A DNA stretch of 35,444 nt, taken from assembly GCF_002009015.1 (NCBI RefSeq), contig NZ_LZDE01000315.1:1-35444 (forward strand), written 5' to 3'. Within the stretch, counting starts at the first letter, position 1; each line of letters opens with the position of its first letter. Below the pieces are notes generated by a model. That model did no database searches and was not told where the DNA came from. It was given only the letters and a program-made list of their open reading frames with translations. A program made the position numbers and the translations under genes. Source of the stretch: Microbulbifer mangrovi. GTDB lineage: Bacteria; Pseudomonadota; Gammaproteobacteria; Pseudomonadales; Cellvibrionaceae. This document shows, in pieces, positions 16,751 through 25,300 of the stretch.

Positions 16751-17614
16751 ATGTTTACTAGAGGTTCCAAACTCGTCGCCGCCCTTACATTTATTGTTGC
16801 CATCAGTGGCTGTACCGCCGTCAAGAACACCGGCGATGCGCTGTTTGGACCAGGGCGAGAAGAGGCCAAGCTGACTCCGCGAGATGCGACCTATCGCGAT
16901 CTGCTCAATCTGCCGCTGCCCAAGGGAAAAATCCTTGCCGCGGTGTATAACTTTCGCGACCAGACCGGTCAGTACAAGCCAGCGCCTTCCAGCAGTTTCT
17001 CCACCGCCGTTACCCAGGGCGCTGCGTCGATGCTGATGAACGTACTGAACGAATCCGGATGGTTTATCCCATTGGAGCGTGAAGGCCTGCAAAACCTGCT
17101 CACAGAGCGCAAGATCGTTCGCGCGGCACTGGCCAAACCCAATGCACCGGAGAATAACCCGATGCTGCCTTCGCTGGTGGCTGCGAATATCCTGCTGGAA
17201 GGTGGAATCGTCGCCTATGACACGAATATCCGCACCGGCGGCGCCGGAGCACGTTACTTTGGCATTGGTGCCGACGAGCAGTACCGGGTTGACCAGATTA
17301 CAGTGAATTTGCGCGCCGTGGATATCCGCTCCGGTCGCGTGTTGCATTCCGTACTTACGTCAAAAACCGTCTACTCGAAGGCGATAAGCGCAGATGTATT
17401 CCGCTATGTAAAATTCAAACGGCTACTGGAAATAGAGCTGGGCACGACCACCAATGAACCCGCTCAGCTCGCCATGTTATCAGCGATGGAATCTGCGGTG
17501 ATTCACCTTATCAGCCAGGGAATCATCAGTAATTCCTGGGCGCTGGATAACCCGGACGATATCAATAACCCGGTATTGCAGTATTACCTGAATGAAAGTA
17601 CCGCCGTCCTTTAG
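16751..17614 (+). CDS. csgG: Curli secretion channel lipoprotein CsgG
   Basis: Outer-membrane curlin exporter of 287 residues; the E. coli form is a nonameric beta-barrel with a narrow constriction. The lipobox ISGC gives Cys21. Family blocks are well kept: YNFRDQTGQYKP, FSTAVTQGAASMLMNVL, WFIPLEREGLQNLLTERKI and GGAGARYFGIGADEQYRVDQI. In the constriction loop, E. coli Tyr51, Asn55 and Phe56 align without gaps to Ala78, Ser82 and Phe83 here. The start could also be GTG at 16748; ggag precedes both. A 122-base gap after csgF could hold an extra promoter. csgB follows 56 bases downstream. Confidence 0.95.
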   Translation: MFTRGSKLVAALTFIVAISGCTAVKNTGDALFGPGREEAKLTPRDATYRDLLNLPLPKGKILAAVYNFRDQTGQYKPAPSSSFSTAVTQGAASMLMNVLNESGWFIPLEREGLQNLLTERKIVRAALAKPNAPENNPMLPSLVAANILLEGGIVAYDTNIRTGGAGARYFGIGADEQYRVDQITVNLRAVDIRSGRVLHSVLTSKTVYSKAISADVFRYVKFKRLLEIELGTTTNEPAQLAMLSAMESAVIHLISQGIISNSWALDNPDDINNPVLQYYLNESTAVL

Positions 17615-17670
17615 GGTGGTAGAGATGTCCGTTAATAAACGCGCAAATAAATAGGTATTGAGATTTCCCC

Positions 17671-18225
17671 ATGGAAAAAAGTCCCGCTCATCCCGGATTG
17701 TGGATGTTCCCGATCGCTCTGGTGACTGCATTTTCTGCATCACACACCGCCCTGGCACAGGATGTCGATAGTGGCTCCGGTGAGCTTTCAGGTATCAGTG
17801 AATTGGATGCCCCTTTCGGCTTTTCGACCGCAAACATGGCAAATATTTATCAGGAAGGTAATTTCAACCATGTTTCGGCACAGCAGCTGGGGACGGTGAA
17901 TTTTCTCTCGATACAACAGGTCGGCTTCAAGAATCTGCTGATTAGCAATCAGGCCGGCGCAGGAAATAGCACCGTGGCCACGCAAACCGGGGAAAGTAAT
18001 ATCGCAGCACTACTGCAGGCCGGCTACGAAAATATTATCTTGCTGGAGCAGATCGGCTATGCCCATAAAGCGGGAATCACCCAGTACGGTGTACGCAATT
18101 CTGCGAAAGTGGAGCAGATCGGCTTATCCCACAACGTGACCATCAACCAGCGGGGCAACGGGTTGAGTACCGCAGTCACCCAGACCGGGGTTTCCATGAC
18201 CACCACCATCAATCAATACGACTAG
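17671..18225 (+). CDS. csgB: CsgB-like minor curlin / nucleator
   Basis: Exported amyloid protein (184 residues) with a signal peptide ending ALA/QDV near residue 29 and a 30-residue linker. From Gln61 (17851) to the end it consists of eleven consecutive 11-residue half-repeats of the form QxGxxNxxxxx, with no register breaks, plus a terminal QYD. E. coli CsgB also has a strictly 11-residue period and a divergent last repeat. The ITQYGVRNSAKVEQ unit resembles CsgB ITQYGTQKTAIVVQ. That makes nucleator the most likely role. The position directly after csgG also fits. The start has only a weak ribosome-binding site. A role as a structural curlin is possible but less likely. Confidence 0.82.
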   Translation: MEKSPAHPGLWMFPIALVTAFSASHTALAQDVDSGSGELSGISELDAPFGFSTANMANIYQEGNFNHVSAQQLGTVNFLSIQQVGFKNLLISNQAGAGNSTVATQTGESNIAALLQAGYENIILLEQIGYAHKAGITQYGVRNSAKVEQIGLSHNVTINQRGNGLSTAVTQTGVSMTTTINQYD

Positions 18226-18288
18226 CGGCAACCCGTTCTGTTCGCTTTCTGAAACGCCAAAACACACCGGTTCGCTACAGAGGTAAAC

Positions 18289-19218
18289 ATGCCAGCTCCC
18301 AAGCAATTAGACGCGAGCTCCATCTTTTCACGTCGTTTTGGCGCGGCGACGCTGATGGTGCTGCTGCTCGTTTCTCAGCGTAGCGCTGCTGAGGACAATA
18401 CCGTCTATCAGTATCAGGAGGGCCTTGAAAACTTCGCCATCTCCCAACAACAGTTCGAATCGACCAAAGAAAATACCTTTGAACAGGATCAGGAAGGTAC
18501 ACAGAACAGCGCGCACGGTGTCCAGAAGCAGGAGCGCGACAGTAAAATCCGTCAGAAGCAGGATGGTGCGTTTAACGACTCCCATGTCCAGCAGCAATAC
18601 GGCAGCGACAACGAGATTCACAACGTGCAGATAGGCGCAGAGAATAACGCTACCACACTACAGTCAGTCACCCATGGAAACCTGGCCCTGACTCGTCAGG
18701 TGGGGTTCGGTAACGCAGGCAGTATCAGCCAATTAAGCGGTAACTTTAACGATGCCCGGATACACCAGAGCGGGATCGCTAACCGTGCGGATACCTCTCA
18801 GGACAGCGGGTTCTACGTTAAAAGTCACACGGAGCAACAGGGAAACGATAATAACGCGTCAGCTTCTCAAACGGGTGTGGGGCACTTTTCCGTAATCGCG
18901 CAGGAAGGGGCATTCAACCGGGGGCTGGTTCAGCAGTCGGGAGCCCAACAGGAAGCGGATTTATTGCAGAGCGGCCTGGCAAACCAGTCCATCCTGCTAC
19001 AGGAAGATGATTATAACCGGGCCAGCAGCAACCAGAGTGGCAACTTCAATCAAGTGATCATCCAACAAAGTGGCGCTTTTGGTCTCGGCGGCAGCCATCA
19101 GTCAATTGTGAGTCAGGTTGGTTCGTTTAACGCCACTGCGATTTCGCAAACTGGGGCATCTTCGAATGCCACGGTAACCCAATTCGGCAACGGCAATTCC
19201 GTGTCACTTTCCCACTGA
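18289..19218 (+). CDS. Third curlin-repeat protein, irregular
   Basis: Exported 309-residue protein with curlin-type repeats, probably a further fibre subunit or adaptor. The signal peptide ends near SAA/EDN (about 34). The first 90 mature residues are unusually charged and Gln-rich (QQQFESTKENTFEQ, QKQERDSKIRQKQD), with repeat spacing of 10 to 13. From about residue 110 the repeats become more regular (for example QVGFGNAGSIS, QTGASSNATVT). It ends in NSVSLSH rather than in a Gln. It has the best ribosome-binding site of the operon (agaggtaaac). I cannot say whether it corresponds to CsgA; the two larger downstream curlins are stronger candidates for the major subunit. A weak terminator follows. 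Confidence 0.75.
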   Translation: MPAPKQLDASSIFSRRFGAATLMVLLLVSQRSAAEDNTVYQYQEGLENFAISQQQFESTKENTFEQDQEGTQNSAHGVQKQERDSKIRQKQDGAFNDSHVQQQYGSDNEIHNVQIGAENNATTLQSVTHGNLALTRQVGFGNAGSISQLSGNFNDARIHQSGIANRADTSQDSGFYVKSHTEQQGNDNNASASQTGVGHFSVIAQEGAFNRGLVQQSGAQQEADLLQSGLANQSILLQEDDYNRASSNQSGNFNQVIIQQSGAFGLGGSHQSIVSQVGSFNATAISQTGASSNATVTQFGNGNSVSLSH

Positions 19219-19237
19219 CCATTGCATTTGTAGATTT

Positions 19238-19262
19238 AGCTGAAGGTTTGCCTTCAGTTTCC
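19238..19262 (+). terminator. Possible weak terminator after curli export operon
   Basis: Stem ctgaagg/ccttcag (19240-19246, 19251-19257) with loop tttg and a short T-run (tttcct). The T-run is poor, so read-through into the downstream curlins is possible. Confidence 0.5.
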
Positions 19263-19473
19263 TCGCAAGACGCCCTCATCCCCCTATAAAAAGCTTTTGA
19301 CGCCATTACTCTGTTATTCGGTTATGAATACGGGTTTTCCAGAGCTTTTCCTGATTAAAAAATATACTTTTTTCCTAGTTTTTTATGACTTCCCTCCTAT
19401 AGCGGCCCCACCTTCAAGCAGCAACACTCAATAACAAGATGATCAACTTTTGAACTCATTGATCACTTATTAA

Positions 19474-19491
19474 GCTCTCAACGTCGAGAGC
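19474..19491. promoter_or_regulatory. Palindrome upstream of large curlin gene, possible operator
   Basis: An 18-base inverted repeat gctctcaacgtcgagagc with one mismatched pair around acgt. It lies 249 bases ahead of the large curlin start and may be a regulator binding site or an RNA hairpin. Which protein binds, if any, is unknown. Confidence 0.4.
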
Positions 19492-19740
19492 CTGTGCTGG
19501 AGTTACCCCCTTCACTTACTGCTGACATTCGCAACGCCAACGATCGAATGCTTCAGTGATCCATCAATGTCAGGGGAGCCCCCGCTAAGACACAGACTTG
19601 GGAATGGAGTCCATCACGGGCGGGCGGTAGACGCCAACCACCGACTTCTTCCCCCCAGTTATGGTGCATTCAATCGTGCCATAAATGATCAGCACCCCCG
19701 GGGCTGGTTGTACTTAACGTCCGAAGTAAAGGAGCAACTC

Positions 19741-20616
19741 ATGAAGACGTTTTCCCCCATCGCTGCTGCCATCCTACTGGCTGTAAGTGGTTCTGCTTTT
19801 GCCGCAAACAACACTGCCAATCTGACTCAAATTGGTATTGGTAACGGCGCGATCGCGGATCAGACTGGTCCAACAACCAATGACAACACCATCAATCAGG
19901 TTCAGGTGGGCTTCTTCAACGGTGCCTACGCAGAACAAGACGGTGAAAGCAACAGCCTGATCAACCAGACCCAGTTTGGTGCGGCAAACGGTGCTTTCTC
20001 ACTGCAAACCGGTGGTTTCGCCAACAGCGCTTCTATCTTCCAGGCCGGCGCAGTGAACGGTGCAGCCACTATCCAAGCGGCCTCAGCCCTCACCAGCGCC
20101 TCGGTTACTCAGCTGGGCTTCCTGAACGGTGCATTCTCCCTGCAGCTGCTGAGCGCCCTGAGCTCAACTGACATTACCCAGGTTGGTATTGCCAACACCG
20201 CATCTGCAGTTCAAGTACTGAGCTTGCTGTCTTCCTCTGACATCTTCCAGTTCGGTATCGCGAACAATGCGGACTCCTTCCAGGTTGGTATCCTGAACTC
20301 CTCCAGCATGACTCAGCTCGGCGTTGGTAACGATGCAGATACCCGTCAGATCGGTCTGCTGAATGATGCTGACATTCTGCAAGTTGGTCTCGGAAACGAA
20401 GCAGACGTATCTCAGCTGGGTCTGGGCAACTCCGGTAGCACCGTTCAAGTCGGCCTGTTCAACGACAGCTACATCGGTCAGGTTGGTGTTGGCCTGACTG
20501 CCACTACCGTTCAGCTTGGCGGCTTCAACAATGTACTCGTGGGTCAGATTGGCCTGGGTGATACCGCCACCTCCCTACAGGTTGGTTTCGGTAACAACGG
20601 CCTGATCCTGCAGTAA
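19741..20616 (+). CDS. Large curlin-repeat protein 1, likely major subunit
   Basis: Exported 291-residue amyloid-type protein. The signal peptide ends SAFA/ANN (21); repeats start almost at once, with Gln30. About 23 half-repeats follow. The first twelve (19828-20247) alternate 11 and 12 residues, one being 14; the last eleven (from 20248) are strictly 11 residues. Three consecutive 12-residue arms are hydrophobic variants (QAASALTSASVT, QLLSALSSTDIT, QVLSLLSSSDIF). It ends GLILQ. Asn codons are mostly AAC and Gly mostly GGT, suggesting high expression. E. coli CsgA has only five 22-23-residue repeats and a 22-residue export linker, absent here. CsgA-like role inferred. Start has a strong aaggag; a terminator follows. 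Confidence 0.85.
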   Translation: MKTFSPIAAAILLAVSGSAFAANNTANLTQIGIGNGAIADQTGPTTNDNTINQVQVGFFNGAYAEQDGESNSLINQTQFGAANGAFSLQTGGFANSASIFQAGAVNGAATIQAASALTSASVTQLGFLNGAFSLQLLSALSSTDITQVGIANTASAVQVLSLLSSSDIFQFGIANNADSFQVGILNSSSMTQLGVGNDADTRQIGLLNDADILQVGLGNEADVSQLGLGNSGSTVQVGLFNDSYIGQVGVGLTATTVQLGGFNNVLVGQIGLGDTATSLQVGFGNNGLILQ

Positions 20617-20635
20617 CCCTGCGATCGCGCTTTAA

Positions 20636-20669
20636 GAAATGGGTGGCCTATCCGGCCGCCCATTTCTTT
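20636..20669 (+). terminator. Intrinsic terminator after large curlin 1
   Basis: A 13-bp stem with one non-Watson-Crick pair, from gaaatgggtggcc (20636-20648) to ggccgcccatttc (20654-20666), loop tatcc, then a short T-run. Partial read-through into the next curlin is possible. Confidence 0.75.
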
Positions 20670-20739
20670 CCTCATTTTAATGGTCAGCAATCCACACCGT
20701 TCAAAATTCCTTTCGTAGTTTTGGAGTGAAGGAGTTAAC

Positions 20740-21612
20740 GTGAAATCTCTCATTCCTGTCAGTGCAGCTGCCTTGCTCGCATTCAGTTGTGTCACCTGGG
20801 CTGACAACAACACAGCCATCCTGATCCAAACCGGTAATGGCAACAATGCCATCATCGACCAGACTGGTATGGAGGGAAGTTTTATCGTCAAGATTCAACA
20901 AGGTGCGCTCAATGAGAGCAGTACCGTGGTTGCGTCCTTTGGCAGTCAAATTCACCATGAACAGCTAGGACAATTCAACAACGCATTTTCCCTGCAGCTA
21001 GGTGGAGCAGGCAATAGCAGCACCATTTTCCAGCTCGGGCAGGGGAACTGGGGCAGTACTTTCCAGGTAGATGCCGTTAATAGTGATGCAATTATTTCCC
21101 AAGTCGGCAATAGCAACACTGCGAATATTTTTCAGTTTGGCGGCAGCGATAACGTAGCCACCATCACGCAGGTTGGCAGTCTCCATAATGGCTTAATTGG
21201 TCAGTACGGAGCCACAGATTCTGATGCGCATATTTTGCAGTATGGCACTGCCCAAGTGGCAACCATCACCCAATCAGGGACAGGCCACTTCTCTAGCATT
21301 ACGCAAAGTGGCGTGGCCAACTCCGCACATACCGTGCAATTGGGTCAGTACAATAGCGCTGACATTGTGCAGAGTGGGATAGGAAACCTTGCGTTTGTGT
21401 CACAGACTTCAAGTTACAACTCAGCTCTGGTTACTCAGGACGGCATTGCTAACAATGCAATGGTTCTGCAAGGAGGTGTGCTTGGTGGGAATTCGGCAAT
21501 CGTGAGCCAGCAGGGTATTCTCAACGAGGCATACGTGAATCAGTCTTCTGCATCAAACTCGGCAACAATTTCGCAAATCGGCGTTGGAAACGAGGCAAGT
21601 ATTTTGCAGTAA
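20740..21612 (+). CDS. Large curlin-repeat protein 2
   Basis: Exported 290-residue protein of the same plan as the preceding gene. The signal peptide ends TWA/DNN (21), and there are about 23 half-repeats. The first block (20827-21237) mostly alternates 11 and 12 residues, with one degenerate stretch lacking a Gln (around residues 53-74). The second block (from 21238) is mostly strict 11, with one 13-residue unit. It ends ASILQ. The paralogues share architecture, but their core sequences differ, so the duplication is old. Asn codons are more evenly AAC and AAT than in curlin 1. The GTG start has aaggag six bases upstream. Likely a second fibre subunit or alternative curlin. Confidence 0.84.
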   Translation: MKSLIPVSAAALLAFSCVTWADNNTAILIQTGNGNNAIIDQTGMEGSFIVKIQQGALNESSTVVASFGSQIHHEQLGQFNNAFSLQLGGAGNSSTIFQLGQGNWGSTFQVDAVNSDAIISQVGNSNTANIFQFGGSDNVATITQVGSLHNGLIGQYGATDSDAHILQYGTAQVATITQSGTGHFSSITQSGVANSAHTVQLGQYNSADIVQSGIGNLAFVSQTSSYNSALVTQDGIANNAMVLQGGVLGGNSAIVSQQGILNEAYVNQSSASNSATISQIGVGNEASILQ

Positions 21613-21631
21613 ATTTTCGTTTTTCAGAAAT

Positions 21632-21660
21632 AAAGAAGGCGGCCAGTGGCCGCCTTCTTT
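21632..21660. terminator. Bidirectional terminator between curlin 2 and greA
   Basis: A perfect 13-bp stem aaagaaggcggcc/ggccgccttcttt with loop agt. It lies between convergent genes. Confidence 0.9.
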
Positions 21661-21680
21661 ACCCTGGAGAGCAAGAAAAA

Positions 21681-22157
21681 TCAGATATGCGCTACAGAGT
21701 CGATCTCGTATTCCACCGCGCCGGATGGGGTATTCACCACTACGATGTCCCCCTCCTCCTTGCCGATCAGTGCACGGGCAATCGGGGAGTTCACTGAGAT
21801 TTTCTTGTTTTTCACGTCGGACTCGTCATCACCCACAATTTTGTAGGTCACTTCTGAATCATCTTCCATATGGATGATGGTCACAGTGGTACCGAAAATC
21901 ACTTTGCCTGACGGCTCGATGGCTTTCACATCAATGACCTGGGCCAGTGACAGCTTGCCTTCGATTTCCTGAATACGGCCCTCGATAAAGCCCTGTTTTT
22001 CACGCGCTGCGTGATACTCGGCATTTTCCTTGAGATCACCGTGTTCGCGGGCCTCAGCAATGGCCTGCACCACCGCTGGGCGCTGTACTTTCTTCAGGTC
22101 TTCAAGTTCTGTACGCAGGGCCTCGGCGCCCTCGACAGTCATAGGTACTCGGTTCAC
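21681..22157 (-). CDS. greA: Transcription elongation factor GreA
   Basis: GreA (158 residues) rescues backtracked RNA polymerase by stimulating transcript cleavage. The N-terminal coiled coil contains the acidic tip ([26 protein letters not shown]), with the conserved Asp and Glu. The C-terminal FKBP-like domain ends [18 protein letters not shown]. The start is GTG at 22157, because a perfect ggagg lies five bases ahead and the resulting length equals that of E. coli GreA; a longer GTG reading to 22169 would include that site. The gene lies downstream of carAB, as in pseudomonads, but a terminator hairpin separates them. Confidence 0.95.
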   Translation of the reverse strand: MNRVPMTVEGAEALRTELEDLKKVQRPAVVQAIAEAREHGDLKENAEYHAAREKQGFIEGRIQEIEGKLSLAQVIDVKAIEPSGKVIFGTTVTIIHMEDDSEVTYKIVGDDESDVKNKKISVNSPIARALIGKEEGDIVVVNTPSGAVEYEIDSVAHI

Positions 22158-22162
22158 AGGAA

Positions 22163-22167
22163 CCTCC
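22163..22167 (-). promoter_or_regulatory. greA ribosome-binding site
   Basis: A perfect ggagg on the minus strand five bases before the GTG at 22157. It decides the greA start over the in-frame GTG at 22169. Confidence 0.85.
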
Positions 22168-22243
22168 ACAATCTCAGTTTTTCGCGGTAATTCAGGATGA
22201 GCCGGAATTACTCATGACGTTATTTTGCAGTATTTCTTTAACG

Positions 22244-22272
22244 AAAAAGCTCCGCCAAACAGCGGAGCTTTT
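22244..22272 (-). terminator. Terminator after carB
   Basis: An 11-bp stem aaaagctccgc/gcggagctttt with a 6-base loop. Read on the minus strand it ends in a T-run. It lies in the carB-greA gap, so greA probably also has its own promoter. Confidence 0.85.
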
Positions 22273-22313
22273 GGAAGTGACGGCACCGGAATACCGCCAG
22301 TTTTAACGCTCGA

Positions 22314-25300
22314 TCAGCCTTGCAGACGCACGACACGTTGGTGCAGTTCCTGCAGACTGCGCACCTGATGCGGCTCGGCAATCTGCATTGCCATCGCCAT
22401 GGCGCGGGCCGCGGCCAGGGTTGTGGTGTAGCAAACCTGGTGGTTCTCGGCACTGCGACGGATGTCCGCAGAGTCGCGAATGGCCTGACGTCCCTCGGTG
22501 GTATTCACCACCAGCGCAATCTCGTCGTTTTTGATCATATCGACGATATGAGGACGGCCTTCACTCATCTTGTTTACCGTTGTAACGGTAATATCCGCTT
22601 CTTGCAAGACCTTCGCTGTACCGCGGGTAGCCACCAGCTCGAAACCGAGGCCGGACAACTCGCGCGCAACGTCCACAACACCCGGCTTGTCTACATCGCG
22701 TACGGAAATGAATACCTTGCCGGATTCCGGCAGGGCGTCACCGGCACCGATAAGGCCTTTGTCGAAGGCTTCGGCGAAGCTTTCACCCACGCCCATTACT
22801 TCACCGGTGGACTTCATTTCCGGGCCGAGAATCGGGTCGACCTTCGGGAACTTGTTGAACGGGAATACAGACTCCTTCACGGAGTAGTAGTCCGGCACAA
22901 TTTCACTGGTAAAGCCCTGCTCCGCCAGGCTGATGCCTGCCTGACAACGCGCGGCGATCTTCGCCAGCGAGGTGCCAATACACTTGGACACGAAGGGAAC
23001 CGTACGGGAAGCCCGCGGATTCACCTCGATCACGTAAATCTCGCCATCCTGATAGGCAAGCTGGGTATTCATCAGACCGACAACGCCCAGTTCACGGGCC
23101 ATGGCCTTGACCTGCTCGCGCATCTTGTCCTGCACGTCCGCCGGCAGGCTGTAGGGCGGCAGGGAGCAGGCGGAGTCACCGGAGTGCACACCACACTGTT
23201 CGATATGCTGCATGATGGCGCCGATCACCACATCCTCACCATCGGATACCGCATCGATGTCCACCTCGATGGCAGAGTGTAGGAAGTGGTCCAGCAATAC
23301 CGGTGCTTCGTCGGAAACTTCTACCGCTTCCTTCATATAGGTCTTGAGTTCGTCTTCCTTGTAGACGATCTCCATGGCGCGGCCACCCAGTACATAGGAC
23401 GGGCGCACAACCAGCGGATAGCCGACTTCCTTGGCTCTCTGGATGGCTTCGTACTCGGAGCGCACAATAGCATTCTGCGGCTGCTTGAGGCCGAGACGCA
23501 TGATCATCTGCTGGAAGCGCTCACGGTCTTCCGCACGGTCGATCTGCTCTGGAGTGGTACCGATAATCGGCACACCTTCCGCGGCGAGGTAGCGCGCCAG
23601 GTTGAGCGGAGTCTGACCACCGAACTGCACGATAACGCCGGTGGGGTTTTCCTTGCGCACGATTTCCAGTACGTCTTCCAGGGTTACCGGCTCGAAGTAG
23701 AGGCGGTCGGACGTGTCGTAGTCAGTGGAAACGGTCTCCGGGTTACAGTTGACCATAATGGTCTCGTAACCGTCTTCGCGCATGGCCAGTGCTGCGTGTA
23801 CACAGCAGTAATCAAACTCGATGCCCTGACCGATACGGTTGGGGCCACCGCCGAGCACCATGATTTTTTTCTTGTCGGTCGGCTCAGCCTCACACTCTTC
23901 ATCGTAGGTGGAGTACATGTACGCCGTGCTGGTGGCAAATTCGGCCGCACAGGTATCCACCCGCTTGTAGGAAGGGAATACGCCCATCTTGTGGCGGAAT
24001 TCGCGCACGGTTCTCTGGCTCACACCGAGCAGGTCCGCCAGGCGCTTGTCGGAGAAACCCTTGCGCTTGAGGAAGCGCATGGTCTTGGCATCCAGCGCGG
24101 AAGTCGGCATGGACTTCAGCGGCTCTTCGATATCCATCAGTTCCTTGATCTGCACCAGGAACCAGGGATCGATACCGGAGAGCTCGTAGACTTCATCGAC
24201 GCTCATGCCCATGCGGAAGGCATCGCCCACATACCAGATACGCTCGGCACCGGCCACGGATAGCTCGCGACGCAGGCGCTCCACCGAGCCCACTTCCGAT
24301 GGGTCGAGTTTTGGCTCGAAGCCAAAAGAACCCACTTCCAGACCGCGCAGGGCTTTCTGCATGGATTCCTGGAAGTTACGGCCGATGGCCATTACCTCAC
24401 CCACAGATTTCATCTGGGTGGTCAGGCGCGCGTCCGCTTCACCGAATTTTTCAAAGGTGAAGCGCGGGATTTTGGTAACCACATAGTCGATGGACGGTTC
24501 GAAAGACGCCGGGGTAGCCCCACCGGTGATGTCGTTCTGAAGTTCGTCCAGGGTATAGCCCACTGCCAGCTTGGCCGCGACCTTGGCAATCGGGAAGCCG
24601 GTGGCCTTGGAGGCCAGTGCGGAGGAGCGAGACACCCGCGGGTTCATCTCGATGATCACCATGCGGCCGGTTTTCGGATCCATACCGAACTGCACGTTGG
24701 AGCCGCCGGTTTCCACGCCGATTTCACGCAATACCGCGATGGACGCGTTGCGCATCAGCTGGTATTCCTTGTCGGTCAGGGTCTGCGCCGGGGCCACGGT
24801 GATGGAGTCGCCGGTGTGTACGCCCATGGGATCGAAGTTCTCGATGGCACAGACGATGATGCAGTTGTCGTTCTTATCACGAACCACCTCCATCTCGTAC
24901 TCTTTCCAGCCGAGCAGGGATTCGTCGATCAGCAGTTCATTGGTGGGGGACAGGTCGAGGCCGCGTTTGCAGATTTCCTCGAACTCCGGCCAGTTGTAGG
25001 CCACACCGCCACCGGATCCACCCATGGTGAAAGACGGGCGGATAATCACCGGAAAGCCGAACTCTTCCGGTACCTTCTTGGCTTCGTCCATGGAATGTAC
25101 GATCTTCGCGCGCGGGGTCTCGAGACCGATGGCTTTCATTGCCTTGTCGAACAGGTCGCGGTCTTCCGCTTTTTCGATGGCGTTTTTGTCCGCACCGATC
25201 AGCTCACAGCCGTACTTTTCGAGCACGCCGTTCTTGTCCAGCGCCAGCGCACAGTTCAGCGCGGTCTGACCGCCCATGGTGGGCAGGATCGCATCCGGGC

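Larger units (their letters stand above)
19219..19740. other. Intergenic region ahead of the large curlin genes
   Basis: The gap of 522 bases has no convincing gene. After the weak hairpin it becomes AT-rich (19340-19400). A near-perfect 18-base palindrome lies at 19474-19491 (gctctc...gagagc). The length, composition and a good ribosome-binding site (aaggag) just before the next ATG suggest an independently regulated promoter for the large curlins. A possible -35-like ttgacg lies at about 19297, but no convincing -10 pairs with it. Confidence 0.55.

Noticed and set aside
19828-21609. Periodic 33-base pattern resembling a CRISPR array or tandem DNA repeat
   Set aside because: The period is at protein level (11-residue curlin half-repeats); the DNA units are not identical and there are no spacers.
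22320-24263. Two plus-strand frames of 320 and 325 codons opposite carB
   Set aside because: They mirror the carB reading frame and have no domain or ribosome-binding support.
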